Source: JASMHC01 sp964476515
Lineage (GTDB): Bacteria; Pseudomonadota; Alphaproteobacteria; Rhodobacterales; Rhodobacteraceae
Length of the DNA stretch: 49,781 nt
Assembly (NCBI GenBank): GCA_964476515.1
Contig: CAYZAY010000007.1
Span: 1-49,781, forward strand
Direction of reading: 5' to 3'
Positions 35,494-43,486 of the stretch are shown here, one piece after another. Both the position numbers and the translations under genes were made by a program. The notes below the pieces were generated by a model, which had not been told where the DNA came from, ran no database searches, and saw nothing but the letters and a program-made list of their open reading frames with translations. Positions within the stretch are counted from its first letter, which is position 1. Each line of letters begins with the position of its first letter.

Positions 35494-36765
35494 GCGACGC
35501 AAAATGGTCCGCCGGTAAGCCGCTGACAATCGGTATCATCGCTCTGTTCATTCTTGTGGGTGGCTTGGGCAATTCAGGCTCAAATCTCGGGCGCAATCGT
35601 TTCCACCGGCAAGATCGAAGTCGATCAAAACCGCCAGATCGTACAGCACCCTGACGGTGGCGTCGTTGATGACATTCTTGTTGAAGAAGGCGATATCCTG
35701 ATCCAATTGGACAGCACGTTGCTGGCATCCGAACTCACCATCATCGAAGGTCAACTTTTCGAACTTATGGCGCGTCGCGGACGTCTGGAAGCAGAACGCG
35801 ATAGTGAAGACGGCATCGACTTTGACACCGAGATTATGGATCTTGCCAAAATTGATGAGGTCGTACGCGATCAGATGGCCGGTCAGGTGCGCTTGTTCCT
35901 TGCGCACAGCGCCAGCATCGAAAAAGAAATCGAGCAGCTTGGCAAACGCCGTCTACAAATCACGGACCAGATCGTCGGTATCGACGCACAGATGGACGCG
36001 ATGAATGTTCAGCTAGAGCTTCTTGCTCAGGAGCTTTCCAACCAACAGGAACTGCTGGACAAAGGTCTTGCCCAGATCGCCCGCGTTCTGAATCTTCAAC
36101 GAGAAGAAGCACGGCTTAGCGGTACACTTGGCGAACTAAAGGCCCAACGCGCACAGGCCGAGGGTCGGATTACCGAGCTTGAGATCGAAATTCTGAAGAT
36201 CGAAACCCAGCGCCGTGAAGAAGCGATTACGCGGCTTCGCGACCTTCAGTTCCAAGAACTCGAACTGGCTGAACAGCGCCGTAGTTTGCAAGAGCGTCTG
36301 TCTCGGCTCGAAATTCGTGCACCGGTTTACGGCATTGTTTACGGCATGCAGGTCTTTGCCAAACGCTCGGTCATTCGTCCGGCTGATCCTGTTCTCTACC
36401 TTGTACCTCAGGACAAACCGCTGGTTATCACCGCTCAGGTCGAACCGATCCACGTGGATGAGCTTTATGTAAATCAGGAAGTCTCGGTCCGTTTCTCGGC
36501 CTTGGATTCACGCACGACGCCTGAGTTGTTCGGCAAGGTCACGCAGGTTTCCGCTGACGCTTTTCAGGATGAGCAAACTGCCTTTAGCTACTACCGCGCT
36601 GAAATCGAGCTGAACGAAGGCGAAATCGATCGCCTACCCGAAGGCACAATTCTGATCCCCGGTATGCCGGTTGAAACCTATATGAAAACCACAGACCGAT
36701 CGCCGTTAGAGTATCTTGTGAAGCCGCTGGCTGACTATTTCGCGAAAGCGATGCGCGAAAGCTGA
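35490..36765 (+). pseudogene. HlyD-family type I secretion adaptor, N-terminal frameshift
   Basis: The periplasmic adaptor partner of the ABC transporter. It starts at ATG 35490, overlapping the transporter stop (ATGA), and encodes MSDAKWSAGKPLTIGIIALF with the single membrane anchor. At about 35565-35570 the frame shifts (eight bases missing relative to the usual GGFG-x-W, or one extra), and the rest (WAIQAQISGAIVSTGKIEVD onwards) is in frame 1. That part is intact: a biotinyl-lipoyl-like segment, a long coiled coil (about 130-270) and the C-terminal beta-barrel domain ending near LEYLVKPLADYFAKAMRES. Translation from an internal TTG at 35554 would give a protein without its anchor. Confidence 0.8.
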
Positions 36766-36779
36766 TTTTCCTTTTCCGT

Positions 36780-36807
36780 CGCGGCGACTTTGGCTAGCGT
36801 CGCCGCG
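36780..36807 (+). promoter_or_regulatory. GC-rich hairpin before ridA
   Basis: Arms CGCGGCGAC and GTCGCCGCG pair over nine bases with a 10-base loop, between the hlyD stop and the ridA ribosome binding site. No T run follows. It may be a weak terminator for hlyD or an RNA structure just upstream of ridA translation. Confidence 0.35.
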
Positions 36808-36825
36808 AAGAAAAGGGAGATTTCC

Positions 36826-37287
36826 ATGAGCAATATTGAAGCACGCCTTGCTGAACTTGGCGTCACACTACCCGACGCCCCTGCCCCAGCGGCAAACTAT
36901 GTTCCGTATGTCATTCAAGGTAACACCGTGATCGTGTCTGGCCAGATTTCCAACGGCCCTGACGGGCTGATCAAAGGAAAACTAGGCGATGACATGGAAA
37001 CCGCCGACGGCGCAGCAGCAGCCCGTTCTTGCGCGGTTAGCCTGTTGGCGCAGGTCAAAGCCGCATGTGGCGGTGACATCGACCGCCTGAAGCGCGTACT
37101 GAAACTGGCGGCCTTCGTGAACTCGACGTCTGATTTCACCGAACAGCCGCAGGTCGTCAATGGAGCCTCTGATTTCCTTGTCGAAGCACTCGGCGATGCA
37201 GGCCGTCACGCGCGTTCGGCGGTGTCCGCGCCGTCTTTGCCACTTGGCGTGGCCGTCGAAATCGAAGGCATGTTCGAGATCGACTGA
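36826..37287 (+). CDS. RidA/YjgF family protein (longer type)
   Basis: A 153-residue RidA family member of the longer subgroup. RidA proteins hydrolyse reactive enamine/imine intermediates released by PLP enzymes. The Arg that anchors the substrate carboxylate is in GRHARSAVSAPSLPLGVAVEIE near the C-terminus. The start is ATG 36826 with AGGGAG upstream; earlier codons in frame lie in the hairpin. The GDPD gene begins at the base where this gene ends, so they share a transcript. The exact substrate of this subgroup is unknown. Confidence 0.85.
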   Translation: MSNIEARLAELGVTLPDAPAPAANYVPYVIQGNTVIVSGQISNGPDGLIKGKLGDDMETADGAAAARSCAVSLLAQVKAACGGDIDRLKRVLKLAAFVNSTSDFTEQPQVVNGASDFLVEALGDAGRHARSAVSAPSLPLGVAVEIEGMFEID

Positions 37288-38039
37288 TGCTGCCAAGCGT
37301 CTTTCTGGATCACCCGTTCGCCCATCGCGGCTTGCATGACGTGACCGATAGCAGGCCAGAGAATTCTCTGGCCGCGTTTCGGGCGGCAATTGCATTGGGT
37401 TACGGGATCGAGCTTGATCTGCAGTTGTCAAAAGACGGGCAGGCCATGGTTTTTCACGACTATGACCTGCAACGCTTGGCGGGCGTGTCCGGCGATATTT
37501 GCCAGACGACTGCTGACGATCTTTGGGCGACCCTGTTGCTGGGTGGTGACCAAGGCATTCCCACGCTTGCTAGGGTGCTTGAACTGGTTGACGGCCAAGT
37601 TCCGCTTCTGGTCGAGATCAAGGATCAGGATTTGCGTCTGGGTCCGAATGTTGGTGCACTGGAAGACGCCACAGCTCAGGCCTTGGAAGGCTACGACGGA
37701 CCGGTCGCGGTTATGTCTTTTAACCCTCATTCAGTCGCCAGACTGGCACAAAGTGTGCCAACCATCCCACGTGGTCTCGTCACCTGCAATTTCGACAAAG
37801 ACGATTGGTTGTTGGTGCCAGATTATCGCCGTCAAGAGCTCTCCAACATCCCTGATTTCTACAGAACGGGATCGTGTTTCGTTAGCCATCAACGCGATCA
37901 ACTGGACAGCCCTGCAATCGCCAAACTCAAATCACTCGACTGCCCTATCCTCTGTTGGACAATCCGATCCGAGGAACAGGAACGTGAAGCGCGCAAGGTT
38001 GCCGATAACATCACTTTCGAGGGATACTTGCCGACGTGA
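37287..38039 (+). CDS. Glycerophosphodiester phosphodiesterase
   Basis: A 250-residue cytoplasmic GDPD with no signal peptide. It hydrolyses glycerophosphodiesters such as glycerophosphocholine to glycerol-3-phosphate and an alcohol. The catalytic residues are visible: His13 in FAHRGLHD, Glu42 and Asp44 in GIELDLQLSKDG, and His57 in MVFHDYDLQRL, with LLVEIKDQD further on carrying a metal-binding Glu. The length is normal for the UgpQ group. The ATG overlaps the ridA stop, and its stop overlaps the GTG start of the next gene (GTGA). Confidence 0.92.
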   Translation: MLPSVFLDHPFAHRGLHDVTDSRPENSLAAFRAAIALGYGIELDLQLSKDGQAMVFHDYDLQRLAGVSGDICQTTADDLWATLLLGGDQGIPTLARVLELVDGQVPLLVEIKDQDLRLGPNVGALEDATAQALEGYDGPVAVMSFNPHSVARLAQSVPTIPRGLVTCNFDKDDWLLVPDYRRQELSNIPDFYRTGSCFVSHQRDQLDSPAIAKLKSLDCPILCWTIRSEEQEREARKVADNITFEGYLPT

Positions 38040-39217
38040 ACGAAAGCGTCGAAATCCAAATTCATGACTCCTTGACCGCAATCGCGCCAGAAGACTGGGA
38101 TGCGTGCGCTTGCCCCGAAGATGGCTCGGGGCGCCCCAACGACCCTTTCACGACCCATCGCTTCCTGTCTGCACTAGAGACAAGCGGCTCTGTCGGTCCG
38201 GGGACAGGATGGCAACCGAAATACCTGACCGCCCATATTGGTGACCTGATGATCGGGGCAGCGCCGCTTTATGCTAAGGGTCATTCGCAAGGGGAATACA
38301 TTTTCGATCATAGCTGGTCACACGCCTACGAACGTGCGGGCGGCAACTATTACCCAAAAATGCAGGTGGCCGTACCGTTCACCCCAGCAACCGGTCGCCG
38401 GCTTCTAGTTAAGCCTGAGTACGAAGAAATCGGACAAGCCGCTCTTGTCCAAGGGGCGGTGCAGTTCACGGATCAAAACAACCTGTCGTCTCTGCACATC
38501 ACCTTTTGCACAACCGAGGAAAAAGACGCAGGCGCGCAGATGGGCTTGATGCCACGCAAGAGCCAACAGTTTCACTGGGTGAACCATGACTACCCAGACT
38601 TTGACGCCTTTCTTGCAACGCTGTCTTCGCGCAAGCGCAAGAACATCCGCAAAGAACGCACTCAGGCGAAGGATTTTGGGGGGACCATTATCAAGCTTAC
38701 AGGCGACGATCTGAAGCCCGAACATTGGGATGCGTTCTGGGTGTTCTACCAAGACACAGGGATGCGGAAATGGGGGTCACCCTATCTGACACGCGAATTT
38801 TTTGACATCGTGCAGGACACAATGCGCGATGATGTGTTGTTGGTCTTTGCTGAATACCAAGGTCGGACAATCGCGGGTGCTTTGAATTTTCTAGGCCGAA
38901 ACGCGGTCTTTGGGCGCTACTGGGGCTGCACGGCACACGTACCCTGCTTGCATTTCGAGCTGTGCTATTATCAGGCCATCGACTTTGCCATTCAAAACGG
39001 GATGCGATTGGTCGAAGCTGGTGCCCAAGGCACGCACAAGCTGGCGCGCGGGTATATGCCGATTGAGACCCATTCGCTGCATTGGTTTCGCGATGCAGGA
39101 TTTGCCAAGGCCGTCGATCATTACCTGCGCGAAGAAGCTGAGGCCGTTGACGAAGAAATCGAAGTGTTGACCAGCTACGGCCCTTTTCGCAAAGATCGAA
39201 TAGACGAACAGGAGTAA
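38036..39217 (+). CDS. GNAT/FemAB-like acyltransferase (DUF482, 'peptidogalycan' family)
   Basis: A 393-residue protein of the COG3146/DUF482 family, a predicted N-acyltransferase with two GNAT-like halves related to FemAB. Recognisable stretches are DPFTTHRFLSALETSGSVG, YIFDHSWSHAYERAGGNYYP, FLATLSSRKRKNIRKERTQA and EAGAQGTHKLARGYMPIETH. A role in peptidoglycan or in modification of an exported product is often stated, but no activity is proven. It starts at GTG 38036 in a four-base overlap with the GDPD stop, and phhB follows after five bases, so the four genes from ridA to phhB form one run. Confidence 0.85.
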   Translation: MNESVEIQIHDSLTAIAPEDWDACACPEDGSGRPNDPFTTHRFLSALETSGSVGPGTGWQPKYLTAHIGDLMIGAAPLYAKGHSQGEYIFDHSWSHAYERAGGNYYPKMQVAVPFTPATGRRLLVKPEYEEIGQAALVQGAVQFTDQNNLSSLHITFCTTEEKDAGAQMGLMPRKSQQFHWVNHDYPDFDAFLATLSSRKRKNIRKERTQAKDFGGTIIKLTGDDLKPEHWDAFWVFYQDTGMRKWGSPYLTREFFDIVQDTMRDDVLLVFAEYQGRTIAGALNFLGRNAVFGRYWGCTAHVPCLHFELCYYQAIDFAIQNGMRLVEAGAQGTHKLARGYMPIETHSLHWFRDAGFAKAVDHYLREEAEAVDEEIEVLTSYGPFRKDRIDEQE

Positions 39218-39222
39218 GCCTA

Positions 39223-39534
39223 ATGCGAAGTGATCTGCTGACAGAAGAAGACCGTGCCGAACGACTGCAACCCTTGTTGGATAATGGCTGGGCGATGGTC
39301 GATGGCAAGGACCAGATCCGCAAGCGGTTCACGTTTACGAACTTTCGCATCGCCTTTGGCTGGATGACCGTCGCAGGGATGGAAGCCGAAAAGATGAACC
39401 ACCATCCCGAATGGACCAATACGTGGAACCGTGTTGATGTGATGCTGACTACGTTCAACAAAGGCGGGCTGACCGATCTTGATGTAAGACTGGCTAAGCG
39501 GATGGACAAGCTGGCGGATCAATTCGGCGGCTAG
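39223..39534 (+). CDS. phhB: Pterin-4a-carbinolamine dehydratase
   Basis: Recycles the pterin cofactor of phenylalanine hydroxylase by dehydrating 4a-hydroxytetrahydrobiopterin. The 103-residue protein has the family motif HHPEWTN near residues 65-71 and the N-terminal R-x-x-L-x-P-L-L-x-x-G-W pattern. No phenylalanine hydroxylase gene is in the window, and many bacteria have the dehydratase alone. It is the last gene before the deletion scar. Confidence 0.93.
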   Translation: MRSDLLTEEDRAERLQPLLDNGWAMVDGKDQIRKRFTFTNFRIAFGWMTVAGMEAEKMNHHPEWTNTWNRVDVMLTTFNKGGLTDLDVRLAKRMDKLADQFGG

Positions 39535-39684
39535 CTAATCCAGACTTTGACTTCCACGGCTTCGCAGACTGGCGGAAGAAAGACCCGCCTGTGCATTCCA
39601 AAAGGAGTACACGTGGGCGTGTTTTGCATCACGGCAAGCGCTGTAAAATCTTCATTTTCCTGGCCAGATAAGCCTGGATCAAAT
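39535..39684. other. Non-coding stretch before the IS scar
   Basis: These 150 bases after phhB hold no recognisable gene, RNA or terminator. Short open frames here show no family signature. It may be degraded DNA from the former downstream region of the truncated response regulator gene. Confidence 0.4.
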
Positions 39685-39757
39685 CTAGCACTTAAACATG
39701 TATCCGACACCGCGTACCGTTTGTATGTAATCGGTATTATGAGAGCTCGGTCCGAGC
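39685..39757 (-). pseudogene. 3' remnant of an OmpR/PhoB-type response regulator gene
   Basis: About 23 codons end at TAG 39685. They read ...LGPSSHNTDYIQTVRGVGYM and two further residues before the terminal Cys, which is the hallmark end of the winged-helix DNA-binding domain of OmpR-family response regulators (the TVRGVGY strand and wing). The rest of the gene is gone; the sequence runs directly into the right end of an IS3-type element. Family membership is clear from this motif, but the specific regulator cannot be named. Confidence 0.7.
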
Positions 39758-40071
39758 TGGACTTGTCGCGTTTGCGTTCCGGTCTCTCAGTTCATTTAGG
39801 CGGCCTTTCGTTCGAATGCCAAGGGGCTTTTGTCCCCCAATGCTGAATGCCGTCGTCGTGGATTATAGAATCCATTGATGTATTGGAATATTGCGCCCTC
39901 TGCCTGTCGCCTGGTTTCCCAACGGTCGCGCCAAATCAGTTCAGCCTTGAGAGACTTGAAGAACGTTTCAACCATCGAATTGTCGTAACAATTGCCCTTG
40001 CCGCTCATTGAGACCTGGAAGCCATGCCTTGCCAGACGCCGTCGATACTCGTTGGAGCAATATTGGGAACC
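39758..40071 (-). mobile_element. Truncated IS3-family insertion sequence, transposase C-terminal remnant
   Basis: A partial transposase (orfB) of about 92 residues: GSQYCSNEYRRRLARHGFQV, then SMSGKGNCYDNSMVETFFKS with the catalytic Glu of the DDE triad, then YINGFYNPRRRHSALGDKSP and the stop at 39796. The two catalytic Asp residues, orfA and the left end are missing, so it cannot move. The right end probably starts with TGGACTTG at 39758, similar to IS2-type termini; this boundary is my estimate. The element is cut at about 40071, where an unrelated reading frame begins on the other strand. Confidence 0.85.
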
Positions 40072-40072
40072 C

Positions 40073-40255
40073 TATGTTCAACGGTCCGGCGGCATCCTGA
40101 CCGCAGTCGGTGGTTGGCTTAGCCACATGGCAATTGTTGCCCGCGAAAAGGGGATAATGATGCTGGTGAACTGCAGTGGCTTGGAGTCACTAGAAGACGG
40201 TCAATTGATCACGGTTGATCAATCCGGCGCTATTGAACGCTCAACCTCGGGCTAG
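40073..40255 (+). pseudogene. 3' remnant of a PEP-utilising enzyme (phosphohistidine swivel domain)
   Basis: About 60 codons read in frame to TAG 40253. They include GGWLSHMAIVAREKGIMMLV, the mobile phosphohistidine domain of PEP-utilising enzymes (pyruvate phosphate dikinase, PEP synthase and relatives), with the His that carries the phosphate. A strand-loop pattern, SLEDGQLITVDQSGAIE, follows as in the family. Everything upstream is replaced by the IS3 remnant. Its stop overlaps that of the convergent phaZ-type gene. Which enzyme it came from cannot be told. Confidence 0.7.
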
Positions 40256-41124
40256 TCGGTCCCGTTGCTTGCCAGAAAGTCTTCGATCAACGCTGCAACG
40301 CGTTCGCGCTGGGTATACATCAGCAAATGCCCCGCTTGGTAAACATGCAGTTTGGCGTTTGGAATCTTGTTGGCAAGAAGCATCTGGTTCGTAATTGGAA
40401 TAAGCCCATCAAACTGGCCCGCAATTACCAAAGTCGGCTGCTTTAGCTTCCCAAGCCATGGCAAACTGGTCCAGCTGCACATGGCGCGAACCTGTGAAAA
40501 ATATCCTTCGGCAGTTGGCGCAACCGCGTGTTTTGAATACTCGCGAAAGACCTTAGGGTTCAGGATCGCCTCGCCTCCGTACATCCACGGGCCGATAAAG
40601 TCGCCGTAGGCTTTGCTCATGTAGCGCATGGGGAACATGATTTCGGATAGCGCGATGGGTGTGCCCCACCAGCTTCCAATGCCACCGGCCGATGTGATGG
40701 CCAAAACAAGATTTCGAACACGATGCGGTTCGTCAAAGGCCAACTGCTGCGCAACAGCGCCGCCCCACGAGATCCCAAGAACATCAAGCCGGTCGACCCC
40801 GATCTGCTTCAACAGCTTTCGCAGAAACACGGCGTATTCAGGTATGGTTCCAACGTCGGGCAGCATTTCTGAATGGCCAATACCGGGAATGTCGAACGCA
40901 ATTATGGTTCGTCCGGCGAATTCATCAATCAAGGGTGCCAAAATCTCAATTGACTGGCCAAGCCCGTTGCAGATCAAAAGCGCAGGCTCGTCGCTATCTT
41001 CAACCTTGTGAAAATAGAGAATGTTTGCCCCGTCTATTTCGACGTGCTTGATTTTGGACGGGTCCAAGACATCGGCTAACACTGCGTCGTCACTTCCATT
41101 GGTATCGTAGGCTAGGTTGGTCAT
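40252..41124 (-). CDS. phaZ: Intracellular poly(3-hydroxyalkanoate) depolymerase-type alpha/beta hydrolase
   Basis: A 290-residue alpha/beta hydrolase without signal peptide. The nucleophile Ser119 is in LGISWGGAVAQQLAF, the acid is in IAGQFDGLIPITNQMLLA, and the His is in VYQAGHLLMYTQRE. Those patterns, including WLGKLKQPTLVIAG, match the PhaZ of Pseudomonas that degrades stored medium-chain polyhydroxyalkanoate inside the cell. It lies nine bases after phaC on the same strand, which supports a role in polymer mobilisation. A general esterase is the alternative. Confidence 0.82.
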   Translation of the reverse strand: MTNLAYDTNGSDDAVLADVLDPSKIKHVEIDGANILYFHKVEDSDEPALLICNGLGQSIEILAPLIDEFAGRTIIAFDIPGIGHSEMLPDVGTIPEYAVFLRKLLKQIGVDRLDVLGISWGGAVAQQLAFDEPHRVRNLVLAITSAGGIGSWWGTPIALSEIMFPMRYMSKAYGDFIGPWMYGGEAILNPKVFREYSKHAVAPTAEGYFSQVRAMCSWTSLPWLGKLKQPTLVIAGQFDGLIPITNQMLLANKIPNAKLHVYQAGHLLMYTQRERVAALIEDFLASNGTD

Positions 41125-41133
41125 GGGTCGCGC

Positions 41134-42849
41134 TTATGCTTTTTCCAGAACATAGGTGCCAGGTGCGGCTTCCATAGGTTTGTTGTCCTTGTTCCCCAGC
41201 GCCCTTGGCTGTGCACGCTCCTTGCCCGGGTTATTTTCCTGCAGCCATGTTAGCCAGTGTGGCCACCAGCTTCCGTCGCTTGTCGTCGCAGTTTCTTGCC
41301 AGTTATCAGCGTCACCCGACGTGTCGCCACCGGTCCAAAAGCGCTTTCTGTTCCGGATCGGATGGTTGATCACCGTGCCAGATACATGCCCACCGGTGGT
41401 AAGTACAAATTCGCAAGGACCACCCACCAAAGACGTCGCTGTGAAAGACGGCTTCCAAGGAACAATGTGGTCGCCGTCGGCAGCAACGAAGTAGCACGGT
41501 ACGTCAATGTTTTGTGTGTCCACGGGCGTTCCCAAAAGCGTCAGCGCACCTGGTTGTTTCAGCTTGTCCGCCATGTACATTTCTTCAACGAAATAGGAAT
41601 ACCACTTGGCTGGCAAATTGCTTGTGTCCGAGTTCCAGTACAGCACGTCAAACGGCGTCGGTGCCTTACCCAATAGATAGTTGGACACGACGAAATTCCA
41701 GATCGATTCATTGACGTGCAGCATCGCCATTGCATTCGCCACATCCCGACCGGGCGCAAGGTTTTCAGACTGCAGCCGCATGTTATAGGCCGCGTTTTGG
41801 GGTTCGTCGATGAACACTTTGATCTGACCGGGGTCCGAGAAATCAATCATTGACGAAAGAAACGTCGCCGTCCCTACCTTGGCCTTTAAGTCATCCGGAA
41901 TAACAGCCAAAGCGGCTGTAAGCATGGTGCCCCCATTGCACCAGCCAAGTAGGTCCACGTCATTGGATTTAGATACAGCCGACGCAACCTTGAGCGCTTC
42001 GAAAATACCCTTTTCGATATAATCATCCCAAGTGTAATCACCCAATTCACGGGTCGGATTGCGCCACGCGATAGTAAAGACCGTTTGGCCTTGTTCCACT
42101 AAATGGCGGATCATCGACTTCTTTTCGTTCAGGTCGAAAATGTAGAACTTGTTTACACAAGGCGGCACAATCAGAATTGGATTACTGCGCACCTTCGTGG
42201 TCACAGGTTCGTACTGGATAACCTCAATCAGTTCGTTGCGAAAAACCACCGACCCGGGGGCTGTGGCGATGTTAACACCAACTTCAAAGGCGTTTTCGTC
42301 CGTGGTGCTGATATAGCCCTTTTCCAAATCCGCAAGAAGGTTCTGAAACCCGTCGATAAGGCTTTGGCCATTGCTTTCCTTGGCTAGCCGCAGAACTTCG
42401 GGATTGGTCATCACATAGTTCGAAGGTGCCAGACCATCAGCGGCAACGCGTGCGTAAAAGCTCAGCTTGTTTTGGTCCTGCTCAGGCAGACCAACGTTGT
42501 CGGCAACCTCGATCATCGCCTTTGTGGTCAGCTCATACGATTGGCGCAGCAGCGGGAAAATACCTTCGTTCCACGACTCTGCTTTGAAGCGGTGATCCCT
42601 TGATGGCTCTGCTTGGTCGTCATCTACGGCGGCGCTAAGCCACACGCGAGCCATGTCGCTTTGATACTCAAGCCAGGTTTTCGTCCACTCGGCGAAGGGA
42701 TTGCTGTCGGTGCTGTAAATCGCCTCAAAGGATTTGAAGAAATCCTGCGAAATGTCGACCATCATACTGTGATCCAAGTTTGCAAAAACCGGATGGTTTT
42801 CTACCGACTCTCGAAAGAGTTTCTGGAACTGGTCAAGTTGATCATTCAT
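41134..42849 (-). CDS. phaC: Class I poly(R)-hydroxyalkanoate synthase
   Basis: Polymerises 3-hydroxyacyl-CoA into storage granules. From ATG 42849 the protein has 571 residues. The N-terminal PhaC domain (about 60-230) is followed by the alpha/beta hydrolase core with catalytic Cys304 in the lipase-like box LLGWCNGGTML, the acid in FVAADGDHIVPW, and His in LTTGGHVSGT. The family signature PPCVNKFYIFDL is present. The size and single-gene form fit class I, which prefers short-chain monomers. The frame is open upstream to 42966, but MNDQLDQFQKLFRESV with a weak AGGGCA before it is the expected start. No phaP or phaR gene is beside it, in contrast to many relatives. Confidence 0.94.
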   Translation of the reverse strand: MNDQLDQFQKLFRESVENHPVFANLDHSMMVDISQDFFKSFEAIYSTDSNPFAEWTKTWLEYQSDMARVWLSAAVDDDQAEPSRDHRFKAESWNEGIFPLLRQSYELTTKAMIEVADNVGLPEQDQNKLSFYARVAADGLAPSNYVMTNPEVLRLAKESNGQSLIDGFQNLLADLEKGYISTTDENAFEVGVNIATAPGSVVFRNELIEVIQYEPVTTKVRSNPILIVPPCVNKFYIFDLNEKKSMIRHLVEQGQTVFTIAWRNPTRELGDYTWDDYIEKGIFEALKVASAVSKSNDVDLLGWCNGGTMLTAALAVIPDDLKAKVGTATFLSSMIDFSDPGQIKVFIDEPQNAAYNMRLQSENLAPGRDVANAMAMLHVNESIWNFVVSNYLLGKAPTPFDVLYWNSDTSNLPAKWYSYFVEEMYMADKLKQPGALTLLGTPVDTQNIDVPCYFVAADGDHIVPWKPSFTATSLVGGPCEFVLTTGGHVSGTVINHPIRNRKRFWTGGDTSGDADNWQETATTSDGSWWPHWLTWLQENNPGKERAQPRALGNKDNKPMEAAPGTYVLEKA

Positions 42850-42922
42850 TTTCGTCTGCCCTTTGCAACGCACATTCAGCCACATGCTGGGCCTATTCTG
42901 CCCAACAACATGTTCCGCAAGC

Positions 42923-42946
42923 CCTTGGGTTGGGGAAAACCCAAGG
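42923..42946. other. Hairpin in the ridA-phaC gap
   Basis: Arms CCTTGGGTT and AACCCAAGG pair over nine bases with a 6-base loop, in the 168-bp gap before phaC. There is no T run on either strand, so terminator activity is doubtful. It could be an operator for phaC or an RNA structure. Confidence 0.3.
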
Positions 42947-43017
42947 ACCACGCGCGCCTTCTTCACCTACAAATGTTACACAAAGATTTCGGGCAAAGCA
43001 GTTGGGCGGAAAGCGGT

Positions 43018-43359
43018 CTAGTCGTAAGCCGCTTCGACGATGAACTCGACTTTAAGCACATCCCTTGCCAGCTTGGATTCGCCACACGCACGGGCCGGTG
43101 CGTGGCCTTCTGGAACCCACGCATTCCAAACTTCGTTAAGACCTTGAAAATCACTCATGTCTGCCAGCCAGATTTGAACGCGAAGCAGGTTTTCTTTCGA
43201 CGATCCCGCTTTTTCAAGAAGTGTCTCGATGTTGCTAAGACATGTACGGACCTGATCCTGAATGGTGTCCCCTTCGGCGACCTGACCCGTCAGATAGGCC
43301 ACGCCGTTGTGCTTAACAATTTTCGACGACCGTGCGCCGGTTTCAATACGTTCAATCAT
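43018..43359 (-). CDS. RidA family protein (short type)
   Basis: A 113-residue RidA/Rid family protein, the second in this window. The Arg likely to bind the substrate carboxylate is in APARACGESKLARDVLKVEF. Members hydrolyse reactive imines and enamines formed by PLP enzymes or amino acid oxidases. It is encoded 126 bp from, and divergent to, the lysR gene that heads the aldehyde dehydrogenase operon, and it may share that control region. The link would make sense if the operon's pathway releases imines, but this is inference. Confidence 0.88.
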   Translation of the reverse strand: MIERIETGARSSKIVKHNGVAYLTGQVAEGDTIQDQVRTCLSNIETLLEKAGSSKENLLRVQIWLADMSDFQGLNEVWNAWVPEGHAPARACGESKLARDVLKVEFIVEAAYD

Positions 43360-43457
43360 TTTATTTCGCCTTTTGGTTCCCGCGACTTGGCTTGCCGCTT
43401 GGGTTTGATGTCTAGGTTGTCATGGACTCAGGATCCCGCTTAAGGCAAATAGAAATT

Positions 43458-43486
43458 AGTAAAGTTTACTTCAGGAGTTTTGAAGT
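43458..43486. promoter_or_regulatory. Overlapping palindromes at the lysR start (candidate autoregulatory operator)
   Basis: Two inverted repeats overlap here: AGTAAA-G-TTTACT (43458-43470) and ACTTCA-N7-TGAAGT (43468-43486). The second covers the ribosome binding site and reaches the TTG start of lysR. The half-site TGAAGT recurs upstream of the downstream operon (44385-44405), which suggests one regulator binds both. Confidence 0.5.

Noticed and set aside
40073..40255. A complete small gene starting in the IS3 remnant (39992)
   Set aside because: The first 27 codons of that frame are antisense to the transposase. Only the part after 40073 matches a family, and it is just the last domain of a larger enzyme.
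42613..43443. A 276-codon plus-strand frame spanning the phaC start, the gap and the ridA gene
   Set aside because: It crosses two well-supported minus-strand genes and their gap and has no recognisable domain.
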